Origin: Hyphomicrobiales bacterium
Lineage (GTDB): Bacteria > Pseudomonadota > Alphaproteobacteria > Rhizobiales > Methyloligellaceae
DNA length: 48,577 nt
Reading direction: 5' to 3'
Assembly (NCBI GenBank): GCA_021775575.1
Contig: JAJFHO010000104.1
Location: 1 to 48,577 of the forward strand
Shown here: positions 33,269-41,445 of the stretch, piece by piece
Layout of the letters: each line of letters starts with the position of its first letter
Numbering within the stretch: the first letter of the stretch is position 1
Notes under the pieces: model-generated
Told to the model about the DNA's origin: nothing
Database searches by the model: none
What the model saw: only the letters and a program-made list of their open reading frames with translations
Position numbers and translations under genes: made by a program

Positions 33269-33943
33269 ATGGGCGAGAGTGTCAGCCTGACAGCCGATGA
33301 CGGTCATCAACTTGCCGCCTACCGGGCCGAGCCGGAGGGACGCCCGCGCGCCGGGCTGGTGGTGATTCAGGAAATTTTCGGCGTCAACGGCCATATCCGC
33401 TCGCTCGCCGACGGTTTCGCGAAAGACGGCTATCTGGCCCTGGCGCCGGCGCTGTTCGACCGGGTGGAACCCGGCATCGAGATTGGCTACACGCCCGATG
33501 ACGTCACCAGGGGCCGCGACATTCGCGCGCAAATCGCCCATGACGACGCGGTCCTGGACATGACGGCGGCGGTGGCGGCGCTGAAGGGTGAAGGGCTCAA
33601 GGTCGGCGTCGTCGGCTATTGCTGGGGCGGGTCGCTGGCCTGGAACGCGGCGACGCGGCTTGAGGATGTGGCAGCGGCTGTCGGCTATTATGGCGGCATG
33701 ATCCCCGACATGATCGACGAGCAACCCACCCACCCGGTGCTGCTGCATTTCGGCGAGCTGGATCAGTCGATACCGCTCGAAGGCGTCGAAAAGGTAAAGG
33801 CGGCGCACCCGCAAATTCCGGTGCATATTTACCCCGGCGCCGGCCATGGCTTCAGTTGCGACCAGCGCGGTTCCTACGACGCGGACGCCGCCAAGCTGGC
33901 GCGCACGCGCACGATGGAGTTCTTCGCCGCGCATCTGGGATGA
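33269..33943 (+). CDS. Dienelactone hydrolase family protein
   Basis: A 224-residue alpha/beta hydrolase. Nucleophile Cys118 lies in GYCWGGSLAW, the acid Asp in HFGELDQSIPL and the His in YPGAGHGFSCD, the Cys-Asp-His triad of dienelactone hydrolases. The VIQEIFGVNGHIRSLAD start is typical. It may act on dienelactones from aromatic degradation or on other lactones or esters; no degradation genes are adjacent. ATG 33269 is preceded by GAGGGAGAG; the frame opens earlier at 33227. Confidence 0.9.
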   Translation: MGESVSLTADDGHQLAAYRAEPEGRPRAGLVVIQEIFGVNGHIRSLADGFAKDGYLALAPALFDRVEPGIEIGYTPDDVTRGRDIRAQIAHDDAVLDMTAAVAALKGEGLKVGVVGYCWGGSLAWNAATRLEDVAAAVGYYGGMIPDMIDEQPTHPVLLHFGELDQSIPLEGVEKVKAAHPQIPVHIYPGAGHGFSCDQRGSYDADAAKLARTRTMEFFAAHLG

Positions 33944-33970
33944 GCGCCCGGCCGGGCAAACGAACCCGGC

Positions 33971-34651
33971 TCAGCCCAGCGTCCAGATCAGGATCAGAAC
34001 GGCGAGCGCCGCGCCGCCGGCGGCCAGCGCAAAGCGTATGACCGGCGGAATGCGCGGCTCCGCCCGCCGGGCGGGACTTGCCGGGCTTTGCTTCGGCTCA
34101 GCCTCCGCTTCCATCGCCGGCGGAGCGGTGCCGGGAGCCTCGTCAACGGTCTCCTGGAGCGGGACGTCCTCAGACGGTGACGCTGCTTCCGGCTCCTCTT
34201 CCTCCGCACCCTCCCCGCCGATCAGCTGCTCGAACTTGTCGAAGAATTTTCCGGCAAGCATCTTCGTGGTGCTCATAATCAGACGTTGCCCGAGCTGCGC
34301 CAGCTTGCCGGTGACCTCCGCGTCAATGTCGTAGGTCAGCAGTGTCCCCTCGCCATCGGGTCTGAGCTGCACTGCCGCGCTGCCTTTTGCGTTGCCCGCC
34401 ACGCCGCCGGCACCACGGCCTGACAGCGTGTAACTGTTCGGCGGATCGAGATCGGCGAGTTCCACCTGACCATTGAATTTCGCCTTGATCGGCCCGACCT
34501 TGGTGATGACCGTCGCCTTGAATTCGGTATCCGACAGTTTTTCCAGCGCTTCGCATCCCGGGATCGCCGCCTTCAGGATCGCGGGATCATTCAGCGCCTC
34601 CCAAACCGCCTCGACCGGCGCGGCTATCCTGTTTTGTCCGTCTATCTTCAT
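33971..34651 (-). CDS. CoxG-like SRPBCC protein with C-terminal membrane anchor
   Basis: A 226-residue protein with an N-terminal CoxG/SRPBCC lipid- or cofactor-binding fold: APVEAVWEALNDPAILKAAI, PGCEALEKLSDTEF, KVGPIKAKFNG and TYDIDAEVTGKLAQLG. A Glu/Pro-rich linker leads to one C-terminal helix (FALAAGGAALAVLILIW). CoxG anchors CO dehydrogenase in Oligotropha, and CoxG-like proteins accompany several molybdenum hydroxylases. It is divergent from xdhC, which supports a link to a molybdo-enzyme that is not in the window. Confidence 0.87.
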   Translation of the reverse strand: MKIDGQNRIAAPVEAVWEALNDPAILKAAIPGCEALEKLSDTEFKATVITKVGPIKAKFNGQVELADLDPPNSYTLSGRGAGGVAGNAKGSAAVQLRPDGEGTLLTYDIDAEVTGKLAQLGQRLIMSTTKMLAGKFFDKFEQLIGGEGAEEEEPEAASPSEDVPLQETVDEAPGTAPPAMEAEAEPKQSPASPARRAEPRIPPVIRFALAAGGAALAVLILIWTLG

Positions 34652-34791
34652 TGCGTCCTTGTCTCCGATGGGCTGGCGGATGCGCGGGAGATCGTCAAAG
34701 ACCGGGACAGTGCCGCGTTTAGTTGCACTCGGCTTTCTTTGACGTGCAACCTATACTAGTACAAGCCTCATAGACGCAAAAGCAACGCCGA

Positions 34792-35820
34792 ATGGCCGCC
34801 ATGAAAGAGCCCCAATCCGATCCGCTTGAAACGGCGCTCAACTGGTGCGCCGAGGGCCGCGCCGTAGCCCTGGCCACGGTTGTGCGGACCTGGGGCTCCG
34901 CACCGCAACCGGTCGGCAGCCGGCTTGTCGTCGATGCCGAGGAAAATTTCGAAGGCTCTGTTTCGGGCGGTTGCGTCGAGGGCGCGGTGATAACCGAGGC
35001 GCTCGACATTCTGCAGACGGGTAAGCCGAGATTGCTGACTTTCGGTGTTTCCGACGACACTGCTTTTGACGCCGGGCTTGCTTGCGGCGGCACAATCGCG
35101 ATCTTCGTCGAACCCGTTGGCGGCACGCAAGGCCGCGTAAATCTGGAGTTTTTTGCGGCCATCGCCGCCGAGCGGGCCGCGCGCAGGCCGGTGATCGCAA
35201 CGACGGCTCTCGATAGCGGGACGCACCGCTTTGTCCGACCCGGGGACGCCGGTGAGCAGGGCGCACTCGCCAGCGCGCTGGAGAAGGCCTTGGCCGGCGG
35301 CGTCAGCGAAGTGGTGGAGGGCCCGGACGGCGACATTTTTGTTGAAGTTCATCACCCGGCGTTGAGACTGGTCATTGTCGGCGCGGTCCATATCGCCCAG
35401 CATCTGGCCCCGAGCGCCGCGGCGGCCGGGTTTGCCGTCACGATTATCGATCCACGGCAGGCCTTCGCCACGCCAGCGCGTTTTCCCGGTGCCCGCCTTT
35501 TCACCAAGTGGCCCGATGAGATGCTGCCGGACTATGGGCTCGACGCCCGCACCGCCATGACGCTGCTGACCCATGATCCAAAGATCGACGACGTCGCGCT
35601 CAAACTGGCGCTTGAAAGCGACTGTTTCTATATCGGAGCCCTGGGCAGCAGACGGACCCATGCCGCGCGCTGCGAACGGCTGGCCGAGGCCGGGTTTTCC
35701 GAACAGCGGCTTGAGCGCATTCACGCGCCCATCGGTCTGCCCATCGGCGCCAGGGGGCCGGCTGAAATCGCCATATCGATCCTGGCTCAACTGATCTTGG
35801 TCCTGCGGCTTGGCGCATGA
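34792..35820 (+). CDS. xdhC: XdhC/CoxI family molybdenum-cofactor insertion factor
   Basis: A 342-residue protein with both XdhC parts: the N-terminal ATVVRTWGSAPQPVGSRLVV and SGGCVEGAVITEAL, and a C-terminal Rossmann-like half with LVIVGAVHIAQHLAPSAAAA, ALKLALESDCFYIGALGSRR and PIGLPIGARGPAEIAISILA. XdhC binds molybdenum cofactor, promotes its sulfuration and passes it to xanthine-dehydrogenase-type enzymes. No such enzyme lies in the window. ATG 34792 or ATG 34801 may be the start; neither has a strong ribosome site. Confidence 0.9.
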   Translation: MAAMKEPQSDPLETALNWCAEGRAVALATVVRTWGSAPQPVGSRLVVDAEENFEGSVSGGCVEGAVITEALDILQTGKPRLLTFGVSDDTAFDAGLACGGTIAIFVEPVGGTQGRVNLEFFAAIAAERAARRPVIATTALDSGTHRFVRPGDAGEQGALASALEKALAGGVSEVVEGPDGDIFVEVHHPALRLVIVGAVHIAQHLAPSAAAAGFAVTIIDPRQAFATPARFPGARLFTKWPDEMLPDYGLDARTAMTLLTHDPKIDDVALKLALESDCFYIGALGSRRTHAARCERLAEAGFSEQRLERIHAPIGLPIGARGPAEIAISILAQLILVLRLGA

Positions 35821-35843
35821 GGACTGGTTACGAATTGACCTGT

Positions 35844-35863
35844 TGAGGCCGGCGCCGGCCTCA
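35844..35863. repeat. Perfect 20-bp GC-rich palindrome
   Basis: TGAGGCCGGC and its exact complement abut with no spacer, between the xdhC stop and the HTH-regulator start. No T-run follows, so it is not a classic terminator. It could be an operator of the adjacent regulator or a pause hairpin. Confidence 0.5.
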
Positions 35864-35920
35864 GCCACATTGTTGGTATGCTAGTGGGCGAGAAATACCG
35901 CCTCGCGTAAGATAAGGGCC

Positions 35921-36805
35921 ATGACGGAATTTTCAGACGAATATCTCACGACCAGGGAACTGGCAGAACTGCTGCGGATCAAGGAGCGCAAGGTCTACGA
36001 CCTCGCCGCGTCGGGAGACATTCCCTGCACGCGCGCGCTCGGCAAACTGCTGTTTCGGCGCGTCGCGATCGATGCCTGGCTGGCACGCCATAGCGGCGGC
36101 GAAACGGGCGAGCCGGCGGTCTTTCCCGCCGTCTTCCTCGGCAGTCACGACCCGCTGCTGGAATGGGCGCTGCGCGAATCCGACTCCGGTATCGCGACAT
36201 TCTTCGATGGCAGCGTCGACGGTCTGGAGCGTTTCGCCAACGCCGAGGGGATCGCGACGGGACTGCACATATATGACGGCGAAACCAAGCAGTGGAATAT
36301 ACCGGCCGTCGAGCACCGCTTTCCGGGCAAGCCACTGGTTCTGGTGGAATGGGCCTGGCGGGAACGCGGCCTGATCGTCGCTCCCGGCAACCCGGCAGGA
36401 CTTTCAGGTATTGCCGATCTGGAGGGCAAAAGGGTTGTCCCGCGCCAGGCGGAGGCCGGCAGCCAGCTGCTGTTCGATCATCTCGCGGCCGAAGCGGGAC
36501 TAGACGCGACGGCCATCGAATTCACGCGCACGACGCGCTCGGAAACCGATGCCGCGCTCGCCGTCCTGGATGGTCAGGCCGATACCGCCTTCGGCCTCTG
36601 GTCGGTGGCGCGGCAATACCGGCTCGACTTCGTTCCTGTCGTTCGCGAACGCTTCGATCTTCTCGTCTGGCGCAGCGAATGGTTCGAGGAGCCGTTTCAG
36701 AAATTCCTCGAATTGTGCTGGAGCGACGCTTTCGCCGAGAAGGTCGAAAGTCTCGACGGCTACAATGTCGGCAATCTCGGGCTCGTGCATTACAACGGCA
36801 AGTGA
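35921..36805 (+). CDS. HTH (excisionase-type) regulator fused to a periplasmic-binding-like domain
   Basis: A 294-residue cytosolic protein. Residues 7-60 form an excisionase-like winged helix (YLTTRELAELLRIKERKVYD, then ALGKLLFRRVAIDAWL). From about 70 on it is a type 2 substrate-binding fold of the PBP_like class (FLGSHDPLLEWALRESDSGI, KRVVPRQAEAGSQLLFDHL, ALAVLDGQADTAFGLW). The same arrangement occurs in regulators tied to molybdate or tungstate uptake and to molybdenum enzymes. Beside xdhC and tupABC it is the best candidate for an oxyanion sensor. The ligand is inference. Confidence 0.82.
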   Translation: MTEFSDEYLTTRELAELLRIKERKVYDLAASGDIPCTRALGKLLFRRVAIDAWLARHSGGETGEPAVFPAVFLGSHDPLLEWALRESDSGIATFFDGSVDGLERFANAEGIATGLHIYDGETKQWNIPAVEHRFPGKPLVLVEWAWRERGLIVAPGNPAGLSGIADLEGKRVVPRQAEAGSQLLFDHLAAEAGLDATAIEFTRTTRSETDAALAVLDGQADTAFGLWSVARQYRLDFVPVVRERFDLLVWRSEWFEEPFQKFLELCWSDAFAEKVESLDGYNVGNLGLVHYNGK

Positions 36806-37134
36806 GGTGAAGGCCGCGCCTGGGTTCGACATGGTTCACGGCAGAGTGGACCGTTGCGGTGTCATCTCTGCGGAATATCGGCGCAGACGTCCCGCTCTCC
36901 GGGACATTTTTCGCCGCCGCCTTGCATCGGCGCCATCCAAGGTTCGCGAACCCGGTCCCGTGCAATATCTGCCGTTAAAACGATGCGTTTTTGCTCGGCG
37001 CAACAAATCGTTAACCATCGCCACGTAATTTGCTCTCCATATATATGCGGATATTGCGCGTGTTATTCATTGGTGCTGGAAGAGTGCCGGGTCTCCTACC
37101 GGGTTTACTTGGCATCGAAATTGGAGACAGGATC
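36806..37134. other. Intergenic region before the PAS protein
   Basis: A 329-bp gap. An AT-rich stretch near 37010-37060 is a plausible promoter zone. The PAS reading frame is open from 37030, but the upstream part does not look like protein. Nothing else is recognised. Confidence 0.4.
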
Positions 37135-37659
37135 GTGGCCCAGGACAAAACGCTCACGGGCGTTGAGCGGTTTTTCGATGACGATGAGCTTATCGTCACC
37201 AAGACAGACCTCAAGGGCCGCATAACCTATTGCAACGATGTCTTCCAGCGCCTGGCCGGCTTTAGCGAGCAGGAAAGCCTGGGCCAGCCGCATAGCATAA
37301 TCCGCCATCCCGATATGCCGCGATGCGTGTTTGGCCTGCTTTGGGACACCATCCAGGATAAACGCGAAATCTTCGCCTATGTCGTCAACCGCTCCAAAAA
37401 TGGCGATCATTACTGGGTGCATGCCCACGTCACTCCGAGTTGCGACAGCGCCGGCAATATTATCGGGTATCACTCCAACCGCCGGGTTCCCGACCGGGGC
37501 ATTCTCGACGGCGCAATCATACCGCTCTACCGGGCATTGCTCGAGGAGGAACAACGCCACGCCAACGGCAAGGACGCCCTTCGGGCATCGACCGGAATGG
37601 TTGTCAGCCTCCTGCAGGAAAAGAACATGCAGTATGACGAGTTCGTGGCGGGACTTTAG
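37135..37659 (+). CDS. Stand-alone Aer-type PAS domain protein
   Basis: A 174-residue cytosolic protein with one PAS domain closely like that of the aerotaxis receptor Aer: VTKTDLKGRITYCNDVFQRL, FSEQESLGQPHSIIRHPDMP and NRSKNGDHYWVHAHVTP. Aer PAS binds FAD and senses redox state. No methyl-accepting, GGDEF or kinase output is attached; a C-terminal helical part remains. GTG 37135 follows GGAGACAGG; the frame opens at 37030. It lies between the HTH regulator and tupA. Confidence 0.82.
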   Translation: MAQDKTLTGVERFFDDDELIVTKTDLKGRITYCNDVFQRLAGFSEQESLGQPHSIIRHPDMPRCVFGLLWDTIQDKREIFAYVVNRSKNGDHYWVHAHVTPSCDSAGNIIGYHSNRRVPDRGILDGAIIPLYRALLEEEQRHANGKDALRASTGMVVSLLQEKNMQYDEFVAGL

Positions 37660-37735
37660 CTCATGAACTCCGCTGGGGCGCGAAGGGCCGGCTTTCCTCA
37701 AAAAATGATTCATCCCAAGCCCGTTTACCGGCGGC

Positions 37736-38572
37736 CTAGCTCGGCCCCTTGCCGGCGTTCGGGAAGAACAGCTGCTTGCCGCCGAGCGTGTAGCCGCCAA
37801 TCGCCTTCTGCCCTTCCGCGCCAAGCAGCCAGTCGATGAATTTCTGGCCCGAGCGGGCCTTCACCGAGGGACATTTGGCCGGGCTCACGAGGATCACGCC
37901 ATACTGGTTGAACAGGTTGACGTCACCTTCCACCAGTATCTTGAAGTCGCCCTTGTTGGCGAAACCGATCCAGGTGGCGCGGTCGGTCATGACATAGGCG
38001 CCCATGCCGACACCGGCATTGAGAGTCGCGCCCATGCCGGAGCCGGTCTCGCGATACCATTTGCCGCTTGCTGAATTCGGGTCGGCACCCGATGCCTTCC
38101 ACAGCCGGACTTCCTTTTTGTGGGTGCCGGAATTGTCGCCGCGCGAGGCAAAGGTGGCCCGGGCGTCGGCGATTTTTCGCAATGCGGCGGCGGCGTCCTT
38201 CATGCCGCCCACCCTGGCCGGGTCCGCCGGCGGGCCGACGATGATGAAATCGTTATACATGAGGTCGGAGCGCTTGACCCCGTAGCCTTCCGCCACGAAC
38301 TTCTCTTCCGCCGGTTTGGCGTGCACGAGCAGCACGTCGCCGTCGCAATTGCGCGCATTTCCGATCGCCTGGCCGGTGCCGACGGCAACGACATGGACCT
38401 TGATGCCGCTATGCTGCTCAAAGCGCGGCAGCAAATGATCGTAGAGCCCCGAATTGGCCGTCGAGGTGGTCGACTGGACGATGATCGAAGTTTCAGCCTG
38501 CGCCGCGCCTGCAAGCAGCGCCGATGCAGCGGCAACGGCAATTGCGGACTTCAAAAAACTTTTGCCAAACAT
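37736..38572 (-). CDS. tupA: Tungstate ABC transporter substrate-binding protein
   Basis: A 278-residue periplasmic protein with a signal peptide cleaved after AGAAQA. The TupA signature is plain: IIVQSTTSTANSGLYDHLLP (oxyanion-binding TTST) and VVAVGTGQAIGNARNCDGD, with SRGDNSGTHKKE later. TupA binds tungstate much more tightly than molybdate. It is the last gene of a tupB-tupC-tupA unit, 36 bp after the ATPase gene. The sequence does not exclude dual W/Mo use. Confidence 0.92.
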   Translation of the reverse strand: MFGKSFLKSAIAVAAASALLAGAAQAETSIIVQSTTSTANSGLYDHLLPRFEQHSGIKVHVVAVGTGQAIGNARNCDGDVLLVHAKPAEEKFVAEGYGVKRSDLMYNDFIIVGPPADPARVGGMKDAAAALRKIADARATFASRGDNSGTHKKEVRLWKASGADPNSASGKWYRETGSGMGATLNAGVGMGAYVMTDRATWIGFANKGDFKILVEGDVNLFNQYGVILVSPAKCPSVKARSGQKFIDWLLGAEGQKAIGGYTLGGKQLFFPNAGKGPS

Positions 38573-38608
38573 ACAAATTGTCTCCTGTTTTCAATGTGTT
38601 GTCATTTT

Positions 38609-39379
38609 TCAGAGAACAATGCGGCCGGCGAGATAGTCGGCGGCCTCCCGCGATTGCGGCGCGTCGAAAAAGCGTGATGCGGGCGTCTGCTCCACAATCC
38701 GGCCCCGATGCATGAACAGCACTTCATCGGCCAAGCGGTGCGCCTGGCCAATGTCGTGGGTAATGAAAATGATTTTGACGCCCCGGTCGCGCGCCGCCGC
38801 CACGATCTCCTCGATCGCCATGATTGAGGCCGGGTCGAGGCTCGCAGTCGGTTCGTCGAGAAACAGGACATCCGGCTCGCTGGCAAGCGCGCGCGCCATG
38901 GCGAGGCGCTGGCGCTCGCCGCCCGACAGCAGGCGTGCCGGCTGGCGCGCCTTCGCGGCAAGGCCGGCCATCTCAAGCAGGTCCATGCAGCGGCGTTGCG
39001 GCGCCGGTCCCTTCAGCCGGAGCACGAAATTGACATTCGCGGCGACCGAGCGGCGCAGCAATACCGGCGACTGGAAGACCATCGCCTGGCGCTTGCGCGT
39101 GACGTCGCCGAGCGGCATCCCGCCCCACTCGATCAAGCCGGCGCTGGGGCGAATCATGCCGTGCAACAGGCGCACGAGCAACGATTTGCCGGCGCCGTTG
39201 GGTCCCATGATCACTGTCAGCGGGCCGCTCTCAAGGGTCAGGTCCACGGCGTCGATAAGCCGCTCTGCGCCGGTATCGAATATAAGGCCTTGCACTCTGA
39301 GCGGCAGGACAGGCGCCGCCGCGTCCTGGTCCGAATGGGAGTCCTCCGCACCCTTCAAAGCGGTGGCGGGATCAAGCAT
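38609..39379 (-). CDS. tupC: Tungstate ABC transporter ATP-binding protein
   Basis: A 256-residue ATPase. Walker A is GPNGAGKSLL (Leu rather than Thr after Ser), signature LLSGGERQRLAMARALA, Walker B VLFLDEPTASLD, switch His FITHDIGQAHRLADEV. The GAGKS with missing T is common in TupC. Its first 8 bases overlap the end of tupB. It energises tungstate uptake with TupB and TupA. Confidence 0.9.
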   Translation of the reverse strand: MLDPATALKGAEDSHSDQDAAAPVLPLRVQGLIFDTGAERLIDAVDLTLESGPLTVIMGPNGAGKSLLVRLLHGMIRPSAGLIEWGGMPLGDVTRKRQAMVFQSPVLLRRSVAANVNFVLRLKGPAPQRRCMDLLEMAGLAAKARQPARLLSGGERQRLAMARALASEPDVLFLDEPTASLDPASIMAIEEIVAAARDRGVKIIFITHDIGQAHRLADEVLFMHRGRIVEQTPASRFFDAPQSREAADYLAGRIVL

Positions 39380-40079
39380 AGGCGTTTCTCGCAGCGCTCA
39401 TCCGCAAGCCCATGACGGCGGCGTTGACCCCGAGCGCGAGCACCAGCAGCACGATGCCGAGCGCCAGCGCCAGCGCCAAGTCCCCCTTTGAGGTCTCCAG
39501 CGCGATCGCCGTCGTCATCACCCGGGTGAGATGGTCGATATTGCCACCGACAATGATCACCGCGCCAACCTCCGCGATGGCCCGTCCGAACCCGGCCAGC
39601 GCCACGGTCAGGAGCGAGTAGCGCGCGTCCCATAACAGGGCGCCGGCCGCGGTCGGCGCGGGCACGCAGAGCGAGCGGAACTGCTCGGCATATTCGTTGT
39701 GCAAATCCTCGATCACCTGCCGCGACAGGGCGGCAACGATCGGTGTGATCAGGATCGACTGGGCAATGATCATCGCGCCCGGCGTATAGAGCAGCGCCAT
39801 CCAGCCCAGCGGCCCCGCGCGCGACAGCATCAGATAGACACACAGCCCGACAACCACTGGCGGCAAGCCCATCAGGGCGTTCAGAAAAATAACGATGGCC
39901 GAGCGGCCGCGAAACCGGCTCATGCCGACGAGCGCGCCGAGAGGCAGCCCCGCCAGACAGGATATAACAAGCGCGCTCAGGCTGACCCGGAGCGACAGGG
40001 CGATGATTTCGAGCAGGTCGGCGTCCGCCGCGAATACGAGCCCAAACGCCAAACCGAAGGCAGCGCCAAAATCATGCAT
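39372..40079 (-). CDS. tupB: Tungstate ABC transporter permease
   Basis: A 235-residue membrane protein with about five helices and the TupB pattern ALVISCLAGLPLGALVGMSR, FLNALMGLPPVVVGLCVYLM and GRAIAEVGAVIIVGGNI (the EAA-loop region near GFGRAIAEVG). It is the first gene of the tupBCA unit. ATG 40079 (MHDFGAAFG) is preferred; a TTG at 40100 is in frame upstream. Tungstate permeases are close to ModB-type; the neighbours decide the call. Confidence 0.88.
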   Translation of the reverse strand: MHDFGAAFGLAFGLVFAADADLLEIIALSLRVSLSALVISCLAGLPLGALVGMSRFRGRSAIVIFLNALMGLPPVVVGLCVYLMLSRAGPLGWMALLYTPGAMIIAQSILITPIVAALSRQVIEDLHNEYAEQFRSLCVPAPTAAGALLWDARYSLLTVALAGFGRAIAEVGAVIIVGGNIDHLTRVMTTAIALETSKGDLALALALGIVLLVLALGVNAAVMGLRMSAARNAYA

Positions 40080-40105
40080 TTTTATGTGTTTCTTTCGCAA
40101 GAATA

Positions 40106-40126
40106 CGATAAGGCAGTCTAATATCG
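40106..40126. promoter_or_regulatory. Inverted repeat in the tup promoter region
   Basis: CGATA and TATCG lie 11 bp apart about 27-47 bp before the tupB start in an AT-richer stretch. A possible site for an oxyanion-responsive regulator. Weak, by eye. Confidence 0.25.
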
Positions 40127-40288
40127 CCTATAATGCACAGAATGCGCAGGATTCCAACAGTTTCGAAATGTCTGGCGAAACCCTGCCTGCCTGAGCAAGG
40201 GGTGGTCGCTCGGCACCCAGAAAGGGCGCTATCGCCGGGATGCGGCGGCCTGGATCATGACGTCGTTGCGTGGTTCGCCAGAATGAAA

Positions 40289-41443
40289 TTACCGCGTGAT
40301 CATCACGGAGTTGTCAGCCCGCGCCAGCACCTTGAAGGCAATGCTGTTGGAAAAGATCTGGCGCCAGCCGGTTCGCCGCCGGTAGCGTGACAGCACGATC
40401 ACCGAATAACCCTTGCCTTCCTCGACAATGGTCGAGACGGGATCGCCGACGAGCACCTTCTCGCCCGAGGGCCTGACCCCGACTTTCTCGATCGCGACCC
40501 GCGCCGCCGCCACCGCCTTTTCCGCACCCTTGACGCCGGCCTTGGTCTTGGCAACGGAAAGCAGATAGACCGGGCAGGCGCAGCGGCTGGCTATCTCCGC
40601 ATCCTTTTGCGCGCCCCTCAGCGACCCACCACCGAGCGGCGAAATGCACACCAGGTGCCCGTGGCTTTCCTCCAGCTCCCGGGTGACGAGCACGGTACCG
40701 GAATGTTCGCGGGCGATCCGCGCGGCGACTTCGGACGATATGAAACCGGGACCAGCCTCTTCCTCGTTGGCCGAGGCGGCGGCGACCACAAGATCAAACT
40801 GGCCGAGCTCGCATTCATCGAGAATACCGTAGGCAACGGAGGGCGCGACGAGCAGCCGAAGCACAACCGATCGGCCCCCGGGGCTGGAATAAACAATTGC
40901 ATTGTCGCCGAGAGGATCGCCGGTGACGTCGGCATGGGCGAATTCGGCCTCCCAGTCCTTGTCCAGCCAGCCGATCTCGGCGAGCAGTTCGCGGCCCTTT
41001 TTCAGCGATCTCATACCGGGAAGCTCGAGCCCCCAGTCCAGCAGGTTTTCGCGCACAACGGATATCTGGAGTCCACCGGTTCTCATCCCCTGATCGATCG
41101 GCCGCACATAGAGCAGCGTCAAATCGGCATCGGTACCCGAACCGATGCGCACCGCGTAGCGAAGCGCCCTGTAGGAGGCCTCCGACCCGTCGATGCACAC
41201 CAGAATGCTGAACCGCGACGCAGCCTTTCCCGCGACCGACTTTAACCGGCCGGTCTTGCCCCCTGCCGGCTTCCTCGCTGCCGGTTTCTTCGCTGCCGGC
41301 TTCCTAGCCGCCGGCTTCTTCGCTGCCGGCTTCCCAGCCGCCGGTTTCTTCGCTGCCGGCTTCCCAGCCGCCGGCTTCTTCGCGGCAGGCCGCCCGGTTG
41401 CACTGCGTTTCGCCTGAGTCTTCGTGCCTGGTTTCCGCGCCAT
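40289..41443 (-). CDS. Tandem universal stress protein with Lys/Ala/Pro-rich N-terminal tail
   Basis: A 384-residue protein. Residues 1-70 are a repeat of KKPAAGKPAA units, histone-H1/AlgP-like and strongly basic. Two UspA-like domains follow (first from FSILVCIDGSEASYRALRYA, second ending YSVIVLSRYRRRTGWRQIFS and SNSIAFKVLARADNSVMIT). The ATP motif in the second half is not the standard G-2x-G-9x-GST form, so nucleotide binding is doubtful there. It ends 2 bp from the DASS stop side: the DASS gene begins upstream and stops only 2 bp before this start, so the two form one unit. Confidence 0.85.
   Translation of the reverse strand: MARKPGTKTQAKRSATGRPAAKKPAAGKPAAKKPAAGKPAAKKPAARKPAAKKPAARKPAGGKTGRLKSVAGKAASRFSILVCIDGSEASYRALRYAVRIGSGTDADLTLLYVRPIDQGMRTGGLQISVVRENLLDWGLELPGMRSLKKGRELLAEIGWLDKDWEAEFAHADVTGDPLGDNAIVYSSPGGRSVVLRLLVAPSVAYGILDECELGQFDLVVAAASANEEEAGPGFISSEVAARIAREHSGTVLVTRELEESHGHLVCISPLGGGSLRGAQKDAEIASRCACPVYLLSVAKTKAGVKGAEKAVAAARVAIEKVGVRPSGEKVLVGDPVSTIVEEGKGYSVIVLSRYRRRTGWRQIFSNSIAFKVLARADNSVMITR
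41267..41395 (-). repeat. Tandem 30-bp coding repeats in the universal stress gene
   Basis: About four copies of a 30-bp unit encode KKPAA(G/R)KPAA. The copies are nearly identical at the DNA level, so slipped-strand length change is likely between strains. Confidence 0.85.
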
Positions 41444-41445
41444 CG

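Noticed and set aside
41267-41395. Regular 30-bp repeats as a CRISPR array
   Set aside because: The units are directly adjacent without unique spacers and encode the repeated Lys/Ala/Pro tail.
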